DNA of 13,717 nt from Bacillota bacterium. GTDB lineage: Bacteria; Bacillota; Clostridia; Peptostreptococcales; Anaerovoracaceae. The position numbers were made by a program, and so were the translations under genes. The notes under the pieces were generated by a model. That model made no database searches and was not told the origin of the DNA. It worked only from the letters and a program-made list of their open reading frames with translations. The stretch is taken from contig JAGATO010000093.1 of the NCBI GenBank assembly GCA_017621195.1, forward strand, positions 1 to 13,717, given 5' to 3'. Shown here one piece after another: positions 1-7,843 of the stretch (positions within the stretch are counted from its first letter, which is position 1; each line of letters opens with the position of its first letter).

Positions 1-327
1 GGGCTTGGAGAGGGTAAAGACGCCGTGCTCCGCCACCTTATCGTAGACCTCGTCGCTGACGTCGTTTTTGACCAGAAGGAGGACCACCGTGTTCTTGTTT
101 GTGCAGGTGTCGATGGCAAAGCGGATGCCGGCCTCGTCGGGAAGAGGGGAGTTGACGATCACGAAGTCGAAGGTGGTTTCGGCAGTCAGCCGTTTGGCTG
201 AGCTGATGCTGGACACGGTATGGACCGGGTCGTAGGAGGACTCGGAGAGAAGAGAGGTAAAAGCGTCATTGAAATGGTCTGAAGCGGACACCAAAAGGAG
301 GCTGTAGATCCGTTCCTTCAAGCTCAT
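1..327 (-). CDS. ANTAR-type response regulator, N-terminal pseudo-receiver part (cut by window edge)
   Basis: The first 109 residues (MSLKERIYSLLLVSASDHFN...) of a response-regulator-like protein; the C-terminal part lies outside the window. The fold pattern is that of a receiver: hydrophobic strand LLLV near residue 10, a strand FDFVIVN around 53-59, the VVLLLVK strand at 81-87 and the conserved Lys-Pro (SKP) at 107-109. The position where the phospho-accepting Asp is expected holds Asn59 (VNSPLPD), so this is probably a phosphorylation-independent pseudo-receiver. From my knowledge of the family, this N-terminus matches the clostridial proteins that end in an ANTAR RNA-binding domain and sit next to glutamine synthetase; the ANTAR part itself is not visible here. 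The ATG is preceded by a strong GGAGGGAAG site. It lies 83 bases downstream of glnA on the same strand with no terminator between, so co-transcription is likely. Expected role: nitrogen-responsive transcription antitermination. Confidence 0.75.
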   Translation of the reverse strand, partial: MSLKERIYSLLLVSASDHFNDAFTSLLSESSYDPVHTVSSISSAKRLTAETTFDFVIVNSPLPDEAGIRFAIDTCTNKNTVVLLLVKNDVSDEVYDKVAEHGVFTLSKP

Positions 328-410
328 ATTCTTCCCTCCTTCCTTTTTTGGATAGTAAAACGTCACGTGTCAAATCAAAATCGTCGATCGAAATCAACCC
401 GGCGCGCAGG

Positions 411-1622
411 TTAGCGGTTGCAGTAAATGTCCAGGATCGAAGCCGGAACGCGGGCGCGGATGAAATCGCTGTCCGCGGCAAAGGCGCAGGCGCTGGATAA
501 ATCCCGGGGCAGCTGACGGTACCGGGACAGGATCTCCGGCGCAGCTTTGTACAAATTCAGATCGGCGGGCTCCGGCAGGGCCAGACCGCGCTGGATGCCG
601 TCCAGACCGGCGTAGATCATCAGCGTAAAGGCCAGATAGGGATTGGCCGCAGGGTCGGGGGAACGCAGCTCGGCCCGACGGTATTCGCCCACCGCCGCAG
701 GAACGCGTACCAGCTGAGAACGGTTCTGACGGGACCAGGAGATGAAGCCGGGAGCCTTGTTGCTGCCGAAGCGCTGGTAGGACTCCTCCGTAGGATTGAA
801 AAAGGCGGTCATCTCCTCCACGTGATCCAGGATGCCGGCCATCATGGGGTACAGCTGATCGGAACCGTCGGCGGATCGGACGGACATGTTGATGTGGAAC
901 CCGCTTCCGGCCTTGTCCTTCAGCGGCTTGGGACCGAAGTCGGCCCAGAGGCCGTTGCGGCGGGCCACGGTCTTGACGATGGTCCGGAAGGTCATGGCGT
1001 TGTCCGCTGCCGTCAGAGGATCGGAATAGCGAAAATCGATCTCGTTCTGGCTGGGACCCTCCTCGTGGTGGGAGCTTTCCGGCTGGATTCCCATCTGCTC
1101 CAGCGTCAGACAGATTTCGCGGCGAATGTTTTCGCCCTTATCCTCGGGAGAGATATCCATGTAGCCTGCCGTATCGTAAGGCTCCTTCGTGGGCTCTCCG
1201 TCCTCGTCCAGCTTGAACAGATAAAACTCCTGCTCCGCACCGAAAGCGAAGCTGAAGCCGGCGGCCTCCGCCTCGGAGACGGCTTTCTTCAAGAGACTTC
1301 TGGTATCGCATTCGAAGGGAGTTCCGTCGGGATAGGAGATGCTGCAGTACATGCGCACCACCCGACCGTGTTCCGGCCGCCAGGGCAACATCATCAGCGT
1401 TTGGGCGTCGGGGGTCAGAACCAGATCCGAACGGGATTCGTCACCGAAGCCGGCGATGGCCGAAGCATCGATGGCGATGCCGTACTGAAACGCGCGGGGC
1501 AGCTCCTGAGGCATGATGGATACATTTTTCTGTTTTCCAAAGACGTCGCAAAAGGCGAGGCGAATGAACTTCACATTCTCCTCCTGAACGTATTGCATCA
1601 CTTCCTGGCTTGAATACTTCAT
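411..1622 (-). CDS. glnA: Glutamine synthetase, class I type, C-terminally short
   Basis: Makes glutamine from glutamate, ammonia and ATP in the cytoplasm. The beta-grasp N-terminal domain covers about residues 15-95. Catalytic-domain motifs follow in the expected order: GAEQEF (128-133, metal-binding Glu), HHEEGPSQNEID (185-196), KAGSGFHINMS (237-247, ATP/ammonia site His243) and EYRRAELRSPDPAANPYL (313-330). At 403 residues it is about 40 short of the usual 440-470. The protein stops after DIYCNR, where class I enzymes normally go on with a conserved EW...WE...Y tail, and neither the region after the stop nor the other frames restores that tail. The usual tyrosine adenylylation loop is not recognisable either (NLYKAAPEILSRY). 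The ATG at 1622 has a GGTAGGA site just upstream. It is followed by the ANTAR-type regulator and divergent from the class III enzyme. Catalytic competence is probable because the active-site motifs are intact. Confidence 0.92.
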   Translation of the reverse strand: MKYSSQEVMQYVQEENVKFIRLAFCDVFGKQKNVSIMPQELPRAFQYGIAIDASAIAGFGDESRSDLVLTPDAQTLMMLPWRPEHGRVVRMYCSISYPDGTPFECDTRSLLKKAVSEAEAAGFSFAFGAEQEFYLFKLDEDGEPTKEPYDTAGYMDISPEDKGENIRREICLTLEQMGIQPESSHHEEGPSQNEIDFRYSDPLTAADNAMTFRTIVKTVARRNGLWADFGPKPLKDKAGSGFHINMSVRSADGSDQLYPMMAGILDHVEEMTAFFNPTEESYQRFGSNKAPGFISWSRQNRSQLVRVPAAVGEYRRAELRSPDPAANPYLAFTLMIYAGLDGIQRGLALPEPADLNLYKAAPEILSRYRQLPRDLSSACAFAADSDFIRARVPASILDIYCNR

Positions 1623-1714
1623 GATTCCTACCTGCTTTCTTTCCTAACCGCCTCCCCCGCCGTCGGAGAACGTGCAGCATGTCGTTTCGCGCGGGGGGTG
1701 TAAATCTTATTTCT

Positions 1715-1743
1715 ATTTAATGACATTTCGCCGTGATTGTCAA
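1715..1743 (-). promoter_or_regulatory. Sigma-A-type promoter of glnA
   Basis: On the minus strand TTGACA (1738-1743) is followed after 17 bases by TTAAAT (1715-1720). This predicts a start near 1708 and a leader of about 85 bases. The leader contains complementary CCCCCGC and GCGGGGG arms but no U-tract, so it is structured without being an obvious terminator. Confidence 0.6.
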
Positions 1744-1803
1744 CAAAAAAAGAACGGCAGATCGCAGGGTTTTGACAAATTCCTGCGGGAAAACTGTTGA
1801 CAA
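1737..1803. repeat. Inverted repeat spanning the two divergent -35 boxes
   Basis: TTGTCAAC at 1737-1744 and GTTGACAA at 1796-1803 are perfect 8-base inverted copies, and a third TTGACAA lies at 1772-1778. Each outer copy contains the -35 hexamer of one divergent promoter. Between them TTCC-TGCG-GGAA (1780-1791) is a small dyad. The repeats may simply reflect shared -35 sequences; an operator role is inference. Confidence 0.35.
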
Positions 1804-1825
1804 GCGGCTTTGGAAGGTGTATATT
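1797..1825 (+). promoter_or_regulatory. Strong sigma-A-type promoter of the glnN operon
   Basis: TTGACA (1797-1802), a 17-base spacer and TATATT (1820-1825) form a near-consensus promoter. Transcription should begin near 1831-1833, leaving a leader of about 80 bases before the glnN start. No other good promoter is visible before the downstream genes, so it probably drives the whole run to nadE. Confidence 0.75.
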
Positions 1826-1834
1826 TCAATGAGT

Positions 1835-1852
1835 AGAGGCAAGGGCGTCTTT
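1835..1852 (+). promoter_or_regulatory. Hexaloop hairpin, candidate ANTAR-binding antiterminator
   Basis: AGAGGC (1835-1840) can pair with GTCTTT (1847-1852) in six pairs, two of them G-U, closing the hexaloop AAGGGC with A at loop position 1 and G at position 4. ANTAR proteins of the EutV type recognise hexaloops with these two bases, normally as a pair of hairpins. The 3' arm and loop overlap the 5' arm of the terminator at 1841-1878, so the two structures exclude each other. I could not find the second hexaloop hairpin, which keeps this a hypothesis. Confidence 0.4.
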
Positions 1853-1885
1853 AATGTGGAAACGTTAAAGGCGCTTTTGTCTTTT
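1841..1885 (+). terminator. Attenuator-like intrinsic terminator in the glnN leader
   Basis: AAGGGCGTCTTTAATGT (1841-1857) pairs with 1862-1878 across a GGAA tetraloop. This gives 17 continuous pairs, four of them G-U. The 3' arm ends in TTTT and is followed by GTCTTTT, giving the U-rich tail of an intrinsic terminator. It starts about ten bases after the predicted transcription start and ends about 30 bases before the glnN ATG, so it cannot serve an upstream gene on this strand and is best read as a conditional terminator. Confidence 0.65.
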
Positions 1886-1911
1886 CATTTTGAAAAAGGA
1901 GTGTCTGTAGT

Positions 1912-4008
1912 ATGGAAAAGGTATCCGCCTATTTTGGCAGTTTAGTATTTGACGATCGAGTAATGAAGGCAACCTTACCCGCCGATGTGTATCAGTCCAT
2001 GAAGAGGACCATCGACGAAGGCGCGCAGCTGGACATCCGCGTGGCAAACGCGGTTGCCACCGCCATGAAGGACTGGGCGGTAGCCCATGGCGCCACTCAC
2101 TATACCCACTGGTTTCAGCCGCTGACCGGAATCACCGCCGAAAAGCACGACAGCTTCATCACACCGTCTCCCGACGGCGGCGTCATCATGGAATTTTCGG
2201 GAAAAGAATTGATCAAGGGAGAACCGGACGCGTCCTCCTTCCCCTCCGGCGGCCTGCGGGCCACCTTCGAGGCCAGAGGATACACCGCTTGGGACCCCAC
2301 GTCCTACGCGTTCATCAAGGGAAAGACGCTTTGCATCCCCACGGCCTTCTGCTCTTACGGAGGAGAGGCACTGGACAAGAAGACGCCGCTTTTGCGGTCC
2401 ATGGAAGCCCTGAACAAGCAGGCTCTGCGCATTCTGCGGCTGTTCGGAAACGACTCTGCAAAGCGGGTTCGGGCCATGGTGGGGCCGGAGCAGGAATATT
2501 TTCTGATCGACAGGGAAATGTATGAAAAGCGCCGGGACCTGCGGTTTACGGGAACCACCCTGTTCGGCGCCAAGCCGCCCAAGGGCCAGGAGATGGACGA
2601 CCACTATTTCGGCGTCATCAAGTCCCGGGTCAGCGCCTATATGGAAGAACTGAACGAAGAGCTGTGGAAGCTGGGAATTCTGGCTAAGACGGAGCACAAC
2701 GAAGTGGCTCCCTCCCAGCACGAGCTGGCTCCCATCTATACCACGGCCAACGTGGCAACGGACCACAATCAGCTGACCATGGAGGTCATGCAGAAGATCG
2801 CCGGGAAGCACAATCTGGTTTGCCTGCTTCACGAAAAGCCCTTCGCCGGCGTCAACGGCAGCGGAAAGCACAACAACTGGTCCCTGGCCACCGATACCGG
2901 CATCAACCTGCTGTCTCCCGGCGAGACGCCTTATGAGAACGCTCAGTTCCTGCTGTTCCTCTGCGCCGTCATCAAGGCCGTGGACGACTACCAGGACCTG
3001 CTGCGGATCGCCGTTGCCACCGCCGGAAACGACCACCGTCTCGGTGCCAACGAAGCACCGCCTGCCGTGGTTTCCATCTTCCTGGGCGACGAACTGAACG
3101 CCGTTTTGGAAGCCATCGAAACGGACACGCCCTATCAGGGAATGAAGAAAAAGCAGATGAAGCTGGGAGTGGATGCCCTTCCCAAGTTCAATCGGGATAC
3201 CACGGACCGGAACCGGACTTCCCCCTTCGCCTTCACCGGAAATAAATTCGAATTTCGCATGTTGGGTTCCTCCAACAGCATCGCCTGTGCTAATATTATG
3301 CTGAACAGCGCTGTGGCGGAGAGCCTGAAGATCTATGCCGACCGACTGGAGGCGGCGGAGGATTTTGAAACGGCCCTCCACGAGATGATCCGCAAGACCA
3401 TCCGCGATCACAAGCACATCATCTTCAACGGAAACGGCTACGATGACGCATGGATTCGGGAAGCCACCGAAAAGCGCGGTCTGCTGAACTACCGTACCAC
3501 GCCGGACTGCATGCCGCATCTGATGGATCCGAAGAACGTGAAGATGCTGACATCCCACGGCGTCTACAGCGAAGCGGAGCTTGCATCCCGCTGCGAAATC
3601 ATGCTGGAAAACTACTGTAAGACCATCGTCATCGAGGCCAATACCATGGTGGACATGGCCAAGACGGAGATCGTTCCGGCCATCGAGGACTACGCCAGAG
3701 ACGTGGCAAAGACCATGGCTGCCAAGCGGCTGGTGGATGAGACACTGCCCTGCAGCTACGAGCGGCGGTTGGTAAAGAAGCTGTCGTCCCTGGTGGACCG
3801 CATCGACACGAGCATCGAAGAGCTGGAAGCAGCCCTGCTGGAGCTGCAGACGGCAGAAGACATCGCTTCGGAGTCGGTGATGATCCGGGATCGGATTCTG
3901 GTGAAGATGAGCGAGCTGCGCGTGGCCTGCGACGAAGCGGAGACGGTGACGGCGAAAAAATACTGGCCATTCCCCACCTACGGCGATCTGCTGTTCGGTG
4001 TGAAATAA
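1912..4008 (+). CDS. glnN: Glutamine synthetase, class III
   Basis: A 698-residue class III glutamine synthetase, the size usual for this family (about 700). The N-terminal part (about 1-180) has the class III features FQPLTGITAEKHDSF (68-82) and FPSGGLRATFEARGYTAWDP (110-129). The catalytic core has GPEQEYFLID (191-200), EHNEVAPSQHELAPIY (261-276) and HEKPFAGVNGSGKHNNWSL (307-325), which hold the metal and substrate ligands, and AGNDHRLGANEAPPA (371-385). A C-terminal helical region (about 560-690) is typical of the class. ATG 1912 has GGAG ten bases upstream. It is the first gene of the plus-strand operon, 28 bases before purC. The genome thus encodes two unrelated-size glutamine synthetases back to back and divergent. 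Control is probably through the leader attenuator at 1841-1885. Confidence 0.95.
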   Translation: MEKVSAYFGSLVFDDRVMKATLPADVYQSMKRTIDEGAQLDIRVANAVATAMKDWAVAHGATHYTHWFQPLTGITAEKHDSFITPSPDGGVIMEFSGKELIKGEPDASSFPSGGLRATFEARGYTAWDPTSYAFIKGKTLCIPTAFCSYGGEALDKKTPLLRSMEALNKQALRILRLFGNDSAKRVRAMVGPEQEYFLIDREMYEKRRDLRFTGTTLFGAKPPKGQEMDDHYFGVIKSRVSAYMEELNEELWKLGILAKTEHNEVAPSQHELAPIYTTANVATDHNQLTMEVMQKIAGKHNLVCLLHEKPFAGVNGSGKHNNWSLATDTGINLLSPGETPYENAQFLLFLCAVIKAVDDYQDLLRIAVATAGNDHRLGANEAPPAVVSIFLGDELNAVLEAIETDTPYQGMKKKQMKLGVDALPKFNRDTTDRNRTSPFAFTGNKFEFRMLGSSNSIACANIMLNSAVAESLKIYADRLEAAEDFETALHEMIRKTIRDHKHIIFNGNGYDDAWIREATEKRGLLNYRTTPDCMPHLMDPKNVKMLTSHGVYSEAELASRCEIMLENYCKTIVIEANTMVDMAKTEIVPAIEDYARDVAKTMAAKRLVDETLPCSYERRLVKKLSSLVDRIDTSIEELEAALLELQTAEDIASESVMIRDRILVKMSELRVACDEAETVTAKKYWPFPTYGDLLFGVK

Positions 4009-4036
4009 GATATCATTTTTTAGGAGGTAAGATAAC

Positions 4037-4750
4037 ATGGAAAAGAAAGAGCAGTTGTACGAAGGAAAAGCAAAGAAAGTGTATGCCACCGACGATCCCC
4101 AGAAGCTGATCGTCTCCTACAAGGACGACGCCACCGCCTTCAACGGCCTGAAGAAGGGTACCATCGTGGGCAAGGGCGTCATCAACAATCGGATGTCCAA
4201 CCTGCTGATGCAGAAGCTGGAAAAGGAAGGAATCCCCACCCACTTCATCGAAGAGCTCAGCGACCGTGACACTCTGGTAAAGAAGGTCAGCATCGTTCCG
4301 CTGGAAGTCATCATCCGCAACATCTCCGCCGGCTCCTTTGCCAAGAGATACGGCGTGGAGGAAGGTATCGTCTTCGACGAACCCACCATCGAGTTTTCCT
4401 ATAAGAACGACGCGTTGGGCGATCCGCTGATCAACGAGTATCACGCTCTGGCCCTGAAGCTGGCCACCAAAGAAGAGATCGAAACCATCAAGAAGTACGC
4501 CTTCGGCGTCAACGACCAGCTGAAGAAATTCTGGAGCGGCTGCGGCGTCACTCTGGTGGACTTCAAGCTGGAATTCGGTAAGGTAGAGGACGGAAGCATT
4601 GTGCTGGCCGACGAAATCAGCCCCGACACCTGCCGTCTGTGGGACAGCGCCACCGGCGAAAAGCTGGATAAGGATCGGTTCCGCAGAGATCTGGGCGGCG
4701 TAGAGGATGCGTATGCAGAGGTCATGAAGCGTCTGGAGGAGCACATCTAA
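4037..4750 (+). CDS. purC: SAICAR synthetase (phosphoribosylaminoimidazole-succinocarboxamide synthase)
   Basis: Joins CAIR with aspartate, using ATP, in purine biosynthesis. The 237 residues are the normal length of the stand-alone bacterial enzyme. Visible motifs are LYEGKAKKVYATD (7-19, nucleotide loop), signature 1 PLEVIIRN (88-95), ISAGSFAKRYGV (96-107), signature 2 LVDFKLEFG (173-181) and ADEISPDTCRLWD (191-203). The start is fixed by a strong TAGGAGGTAA site. Stop-to-start distance from glnN is 28 bases, too short for an independent promoter that I can see. It is the only other member of the standard purine pathway here besides purF; the remaining pur genes are not in the window. Confidence 0.96.
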   Translation: MEKKEQLYEGKAKKVYATDDPQKLIVSYKDDATAFNGLKKGTIVGKGVINNRMSNLLMQKLEKEGIPTHFIEELSDRDTLVKKVSIVPLEVIIRNISAGSFAKRYGVEEGIVFDEPTIEFSYKNDALGDPLINEYHALALKLATKEEIETIKKYAFGVNDQLKKFWSGCGVTLVDFKLEFGKVEDGSIVLADEISPDTCRLWDSATGEKLDKDRFRRDLGGVEDAYAEVMKRLEEHI

Positions 4751-4811
4751 GGCGGACAGGACGGACGAAAACGGCGGATGTCGCAGGCAGTACAACGGAG
4801 GGAAGGACATA

Positions 4812-6425
4812 ATGACTAAATATATATTCGTTACGGGCGGCGTGGTTTCCGGTCTGGGAAAGGGAATCACCGCAGCTTCGCTGGGACGGTTGCTGAAGGC
4901 CAGAGGCCTGAAGGTGGCTGCCCAGAAGCTGGATCCCTACATCAACGTGGATCCCGGTACCATGAGCCCCTATCAACACGGAGAAGTGTACGTTACGGAG
5001 GACGGCGCGGAGACCGATCTGGATCTGGGTCACTACGAGCGGTTTATCGACGAGGATCTGAACAAGTACTCCAACCTGACCACGGGAAAGGTGTACTGGA
5101 ACGTATTGAACAAGGAACGGCGCGGAGAATACCTAGGCTCTACGGTGCAGGTCATTCCCCACATCACCAACGAAATCAAGGAATTCGTCTACAGCGTGGG
5201 CCGAAAGACCGACGCCGACGTGGTCATCACCGAAATCGGCGGAACCATCGGCGATATCGAGTCTCAGCCCTTCATCGAGGCGGTGCGCCAGATCTCGCTG
5301 GAAGTGGGACGGGAAAACAGTCTGTTTATTCACGTGACGCTGGTTCCCTTCCTGCGTGGCTCCGACGAGCACAAGTCCAAGCCCACTCAGCATTCCGTCA
5401 AGGAGCTGCAGGGTATGGGCGTCAACCCCAACATCATCGTACTGCGCTGCGACGAGCCTCTGGAAGAATCCATCTTTAAGAAGATATCCCTGTTCTGCAA
5501 CGTGAAGCCGGACTGCGTCATCGAAAACATCACCCTGCCCAACCTGTACGAGGCGCCCCTGATGCTGGAGAAAGCCAACTTCTCCCAGGTGGTCTGCAGG
5601 GAGCTGGGCATCGACGCACCGCAGCCGGACCTGACCGAGTGGATCCAGATGGTGGACCGCATCAAGGCCAGAGAGGACTGTGTGGACATCGGTCTGGTGG
5701 GAAAATACGTCGGTCTTCACGACGCCTACCTGTCGGTGGCAGAAGCTCTGCGCCACGCGGGCTACTTCCACAACACCCACGTGAAGATCCACTGGATCGA
5801 TTCGGAAGAAATTACGAAGGAAACCTGCGATACCATGCTGGACGGCTTGGACGGCATCCTGGTTCCCGGCGGTTTCGGAAGCCGGGGCATCGAAGGAATG
5901 ATCCTGGCTGCCAACTACGCCAGAGTCCGCCAGCTGCCCTATTTCGGCATCTGCCTTGGAATGCAGATCGCCGTCATCGAGTACGCCAGAAACGTGGCCG
6001 GCATCGTCGACGCCAACTCCGGCGAATTCGACGAGCAGTGTAAAAACAAGGTGATCGACTTCATGCCTGGCCAGAGCGACGACATCGATAAGGGCGGAAC
6101 GCTGCGGCTGGGCGCTTATCCCTGCCAGATCAAGGCGGGAACCACCATGGAGCGGTGCTATGAAAGCGCTTCCATCAGCGAGCGCCACCGTCACCGCTAT
6201 GAGTTCAACAACGACTATCGCCAGGTATTGGAGGACTGCGGCCTGACCCTCAGCGGAACGTCTCCCGACGGACGGCTGGTGGAGACCGTAGAATTGACGG
6301 AGCGCCCCTTCCACGTGGGCGTCCAGTACCATCCGGAATTCAAGAGCCGTCCCAATCGGCCCCATCCCCTGTTCAAGGGCTTCATCGGCGCAGCACTGGC
6401 CCGTTCCAAAGGAGGCCGCTCATGA
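4812..6425 (+). CDS. pyrG: CTP synthase
   Basis: Converts UTP to CTP with ATP and glutamine. The N-terminal synthetase domain begins with KYIFVTGGVVSGLGKGI (3-19), followed by KLDPYINVDPGTMSPYQHGE (39-58) and EIGGTIGDIES (141-151). The C-terminal class I glutamine amidotransferase domain (about 293-530) contains GGFGSRG (353-359), the nucleophile Cys381 in YFGICLGMQ and the His507/Glu509 pair in YHPEF. At 537 residues it is complete. GGAGGGAAGGA precedes the ATG. The 61-base gap from purC holds no clear terminator or promoter. Its last four bases overlap the purF start (ATGA), implying translational coupling of a pyrimidine and a purine enzyme. Confidence 0.97.
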   Translation: MTKYIFVTGGVVSGLGKGITAASLGRLLKARGLKVAAQKLDPYINVDPGTMSPYQHGEVYVTEDGAETDLDLGHYERFIDEDLNKYSNLTTGKVYWNVLNKERRGEYLGSTVQVIPHITNEIKEFVYSVGRKTDADVVITEIGGTIGDIESQPFIEAVRQISLEVGRENSLFIHVTLVPFLRGSDEHKSKPTQHSVKELQGMGVNPNIIVLRCDEPLEESIFKKISLFCNVKPDCVIENITLPNLYEAPLMLEKANFSQVVCRELGIDAPQPDLTEWIQMVDRIKAREDCVDIGLVGKYVGLHDAYLSVAEALRHAGYFHNTHVKIHWIDSEEITKETCDTMLDGLDGILVPGGFGSRGIEGMILAANYARVRQLPYFGICLGMQIAVIEYARNVAGIVDANSGEFDEQCKNKVIDFMPGQSDDIDKGGTLRLGAYPCQIKAGTTMERCYESASISERHRHRYEFNNDYRQVLEDCGLTLSGTSPDGRLVETVELTERPFHVGVQYHPEFKSRPNRPHPLFKGFIGAALARSKGGRS

Positions 6426-7840
6426 GCATCCATGAAGAGTGCGGCGTCTTCGGCATCATGTCGCCCCAGCCCATGGACGTGGCGGGGATGACCTACTACG
6501 GGCTGTACGCCCTGCAGCATCGCGGTCAGGAAAGCTGCGGCATCGTAGTCAACGATGACGGCGTCTTTTCCTCCCACAAGGATCTGGGCCTGGTGGGCGA
6601 CGTGTTTTCCGCGGGAGCGCTGTCGCGATTGCCCCGGGGAACCATGGCCGTAGGCCACGTGCGCTACGGAACCACGGGAGGAACGAACCGCAACAATTGC
6701 CAGCCCATCGAGGTGAACCACCAGAAGGGCCGCATGGCCCTGGCCCATAACGGCAACCTCAGCAACGCGGCTCAGCTGCGCAACGCTCTGGAGCTGACGG
6801 GCGCCATCTTCCACACCACCACAGATACGGAGACCATCACCTACATCATCACCAAGGAGCGGCTGATGACCAGCTCCATCGAAAACGCCCTGAGCGCTGC
6901 CATGAACACGCTGGACGGGGCCTATTCCCTGGTTCTGATGTCGCCGCAGAAGCTGATCTGCGCCAGAGATCCCTACGGATTTCGGCCTCTGTGCTACGGA
7001 GAGACGCCGGAGGGCGTCTACGTGGTTGCATCGGAAAGCTGCGCTCTGAAAGCCGTGGGCGCGGAGTTCATCCGCGACGTGGAGCCGGGAGAAATTCTGG
7101 TGTTCAGCCGCAGCGGCGTGATTTCCCGCCGCGAACACTGCAATAAGCAGCCGCGCCGCTCCTGCATCTTCGAGCACATCTATTTCGCAAGGCCGGATTC
7201 GGTCATCGACGGCGTATCGGTTCACGAGGCCCGGCTCCGGGCCGGACGCGTTCTGGCAAAGGAACATCCGGCAGAGGCGGATGTGGTCATCGGCGTTCCC
7301 GATTCGGGGTTGGATGCGGCGTTGGGCTTCAGCCAGGAATCGGGAATTCCCTACGAGATCGGCCTGATCAAGAACAAATACATCGGACGGACCTTCATTT
7401 CGCCCGGACAGGACGCCCGGGTGGATCAGGTTCGGATCAAGCTCAGCGCCGTGGAAGAGAGCGTCCGCGGAAAGCGCGTAGTCCTCATTGATGATTCCAT
7501 CGTCCGTGGAACCACCAGCGGACGGATCGTGAAGCTTTTGAGGGAAGCCGGAGCGTCGGAGATCCACATGCGGGTTTCGGCACCGCCCTTTCTCCATCCC
7601 TGCTACTATGGAACGGACATCGACTCCCGGGATCACCTGATCGCCTGCCACCATTCGGTGGAGGAGATCGCAAAGATGATCGACGCGGATAGCCTGGGCT
7701 ATCTGCCGGTGGAGGAGCTGCACCAGCTGATCGGGAGCAACGACTATTGCAGCGCCTGCTTCAGCGGCAACTATCCCACGGCTGTGCCGGAGGATACGAG
7801 AAAAGACCGCTTTGAACAGAAGCTTTCGGAGGTGAGGTAA
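6422..7840 (+). CDS. purF: Amidophosphoribosyltransferase, Fe-S type
   Basis: Catalyses the first committed purine step, PRPP plus glutamine to phosphoribosylamine. The N-terminal nucleophile glutaminase domain has Cys7 in EECGVFG, so a six-residue leader (MSIHEE) must be removed; this is shorter than the 11-residue propeptide I recall for the Bacillus enzyme. HRGQES (33-38) and GHVRYGTTG (78-86) follow. The PRPP-binding loop is VVLIDDSIVRGTT (353-365). Four cysteines match the [4Fe-4S] ligands of the Bacillus-type enzyme: Cys248, Cys394 and the CSAC pair 443/446. This predicts an oxygen-sensitive enzyme, consistent with an anaerobe. It overlaps pyrG by four bases and stops three bases before carA. 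Confidence 0.96.
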   Translation: MSIHEECGVFGIMSPQPMDVAGMTYYGLYALQHRGQESCGIVVNDDGVFSSHKDLGLVGDVFSAGALSRLPRGTMAVGHVRYGTTGGTNRNNCQPIEVNHQKGRMALAHNGNLSNAAQLRNALELTGAIFHTTTDTETITYIITKERLMTSSIENALSAAMNTLDGAYSLVLMSPQKLICARDPYGFRPLCYGETPEGVYVVASESCALKAVGAEFIRDVEPGEILVFSRSGVISRREHCNKQPRRSCIFEHIYFARPDSVIDGVSVHEARLRAGRVLAKEHPAEADVVIGVPDSGLDAALGFSQESGIPYEIGLIKNKYIGRTFISPGQDARVDQVRIKLSAVEESVRGKRVVLIDDSIVRGTTSGRIVKLLREAGASEIHMRVSAPPFLHPCYYGTDIDSRDHLIACHHSVEEIAKMIDADSLGYLPVEELHQLIGSNDYCSACFSGNYPTAVPEDTRKDRFEQKLSEVR

Positions 7841-7843
7841 GGA

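Noticed and set aside
1623..1708. Riboswitch, T-box or attenuator in the glnA leader
   Set aside because: There are complementary CCCCCGC/GCGGGGG arms, but no U-tract follows and no A1/G4 hexaloop closed by a usable stem was found, so no class can be supported.
1778..1803. A second plus-strand promoter with the -35 at 1772-1777
   Set aside because: The hexamer TTGACA is perfect, but 16-18 bases downstream there is no acceptable -10 box (TGTTGA at best).
1730..1911. GlnR/TnrA operator (TGTNA-N7-TNACA) between the divergent promoters
   Set aside because: Inspection of the TTGTCAAC and TTGACAA repeats did not give the required spacing and half-site arrangement.
1975..4089. A 704-codon open frame on the minus strand across glnN
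   Set aside because: It lies opposite a clear class III glutamine synthetase, has no recognisable motif and a composition rich in H, V, G and Q typical of the antisense of GC-rich coding DNA.
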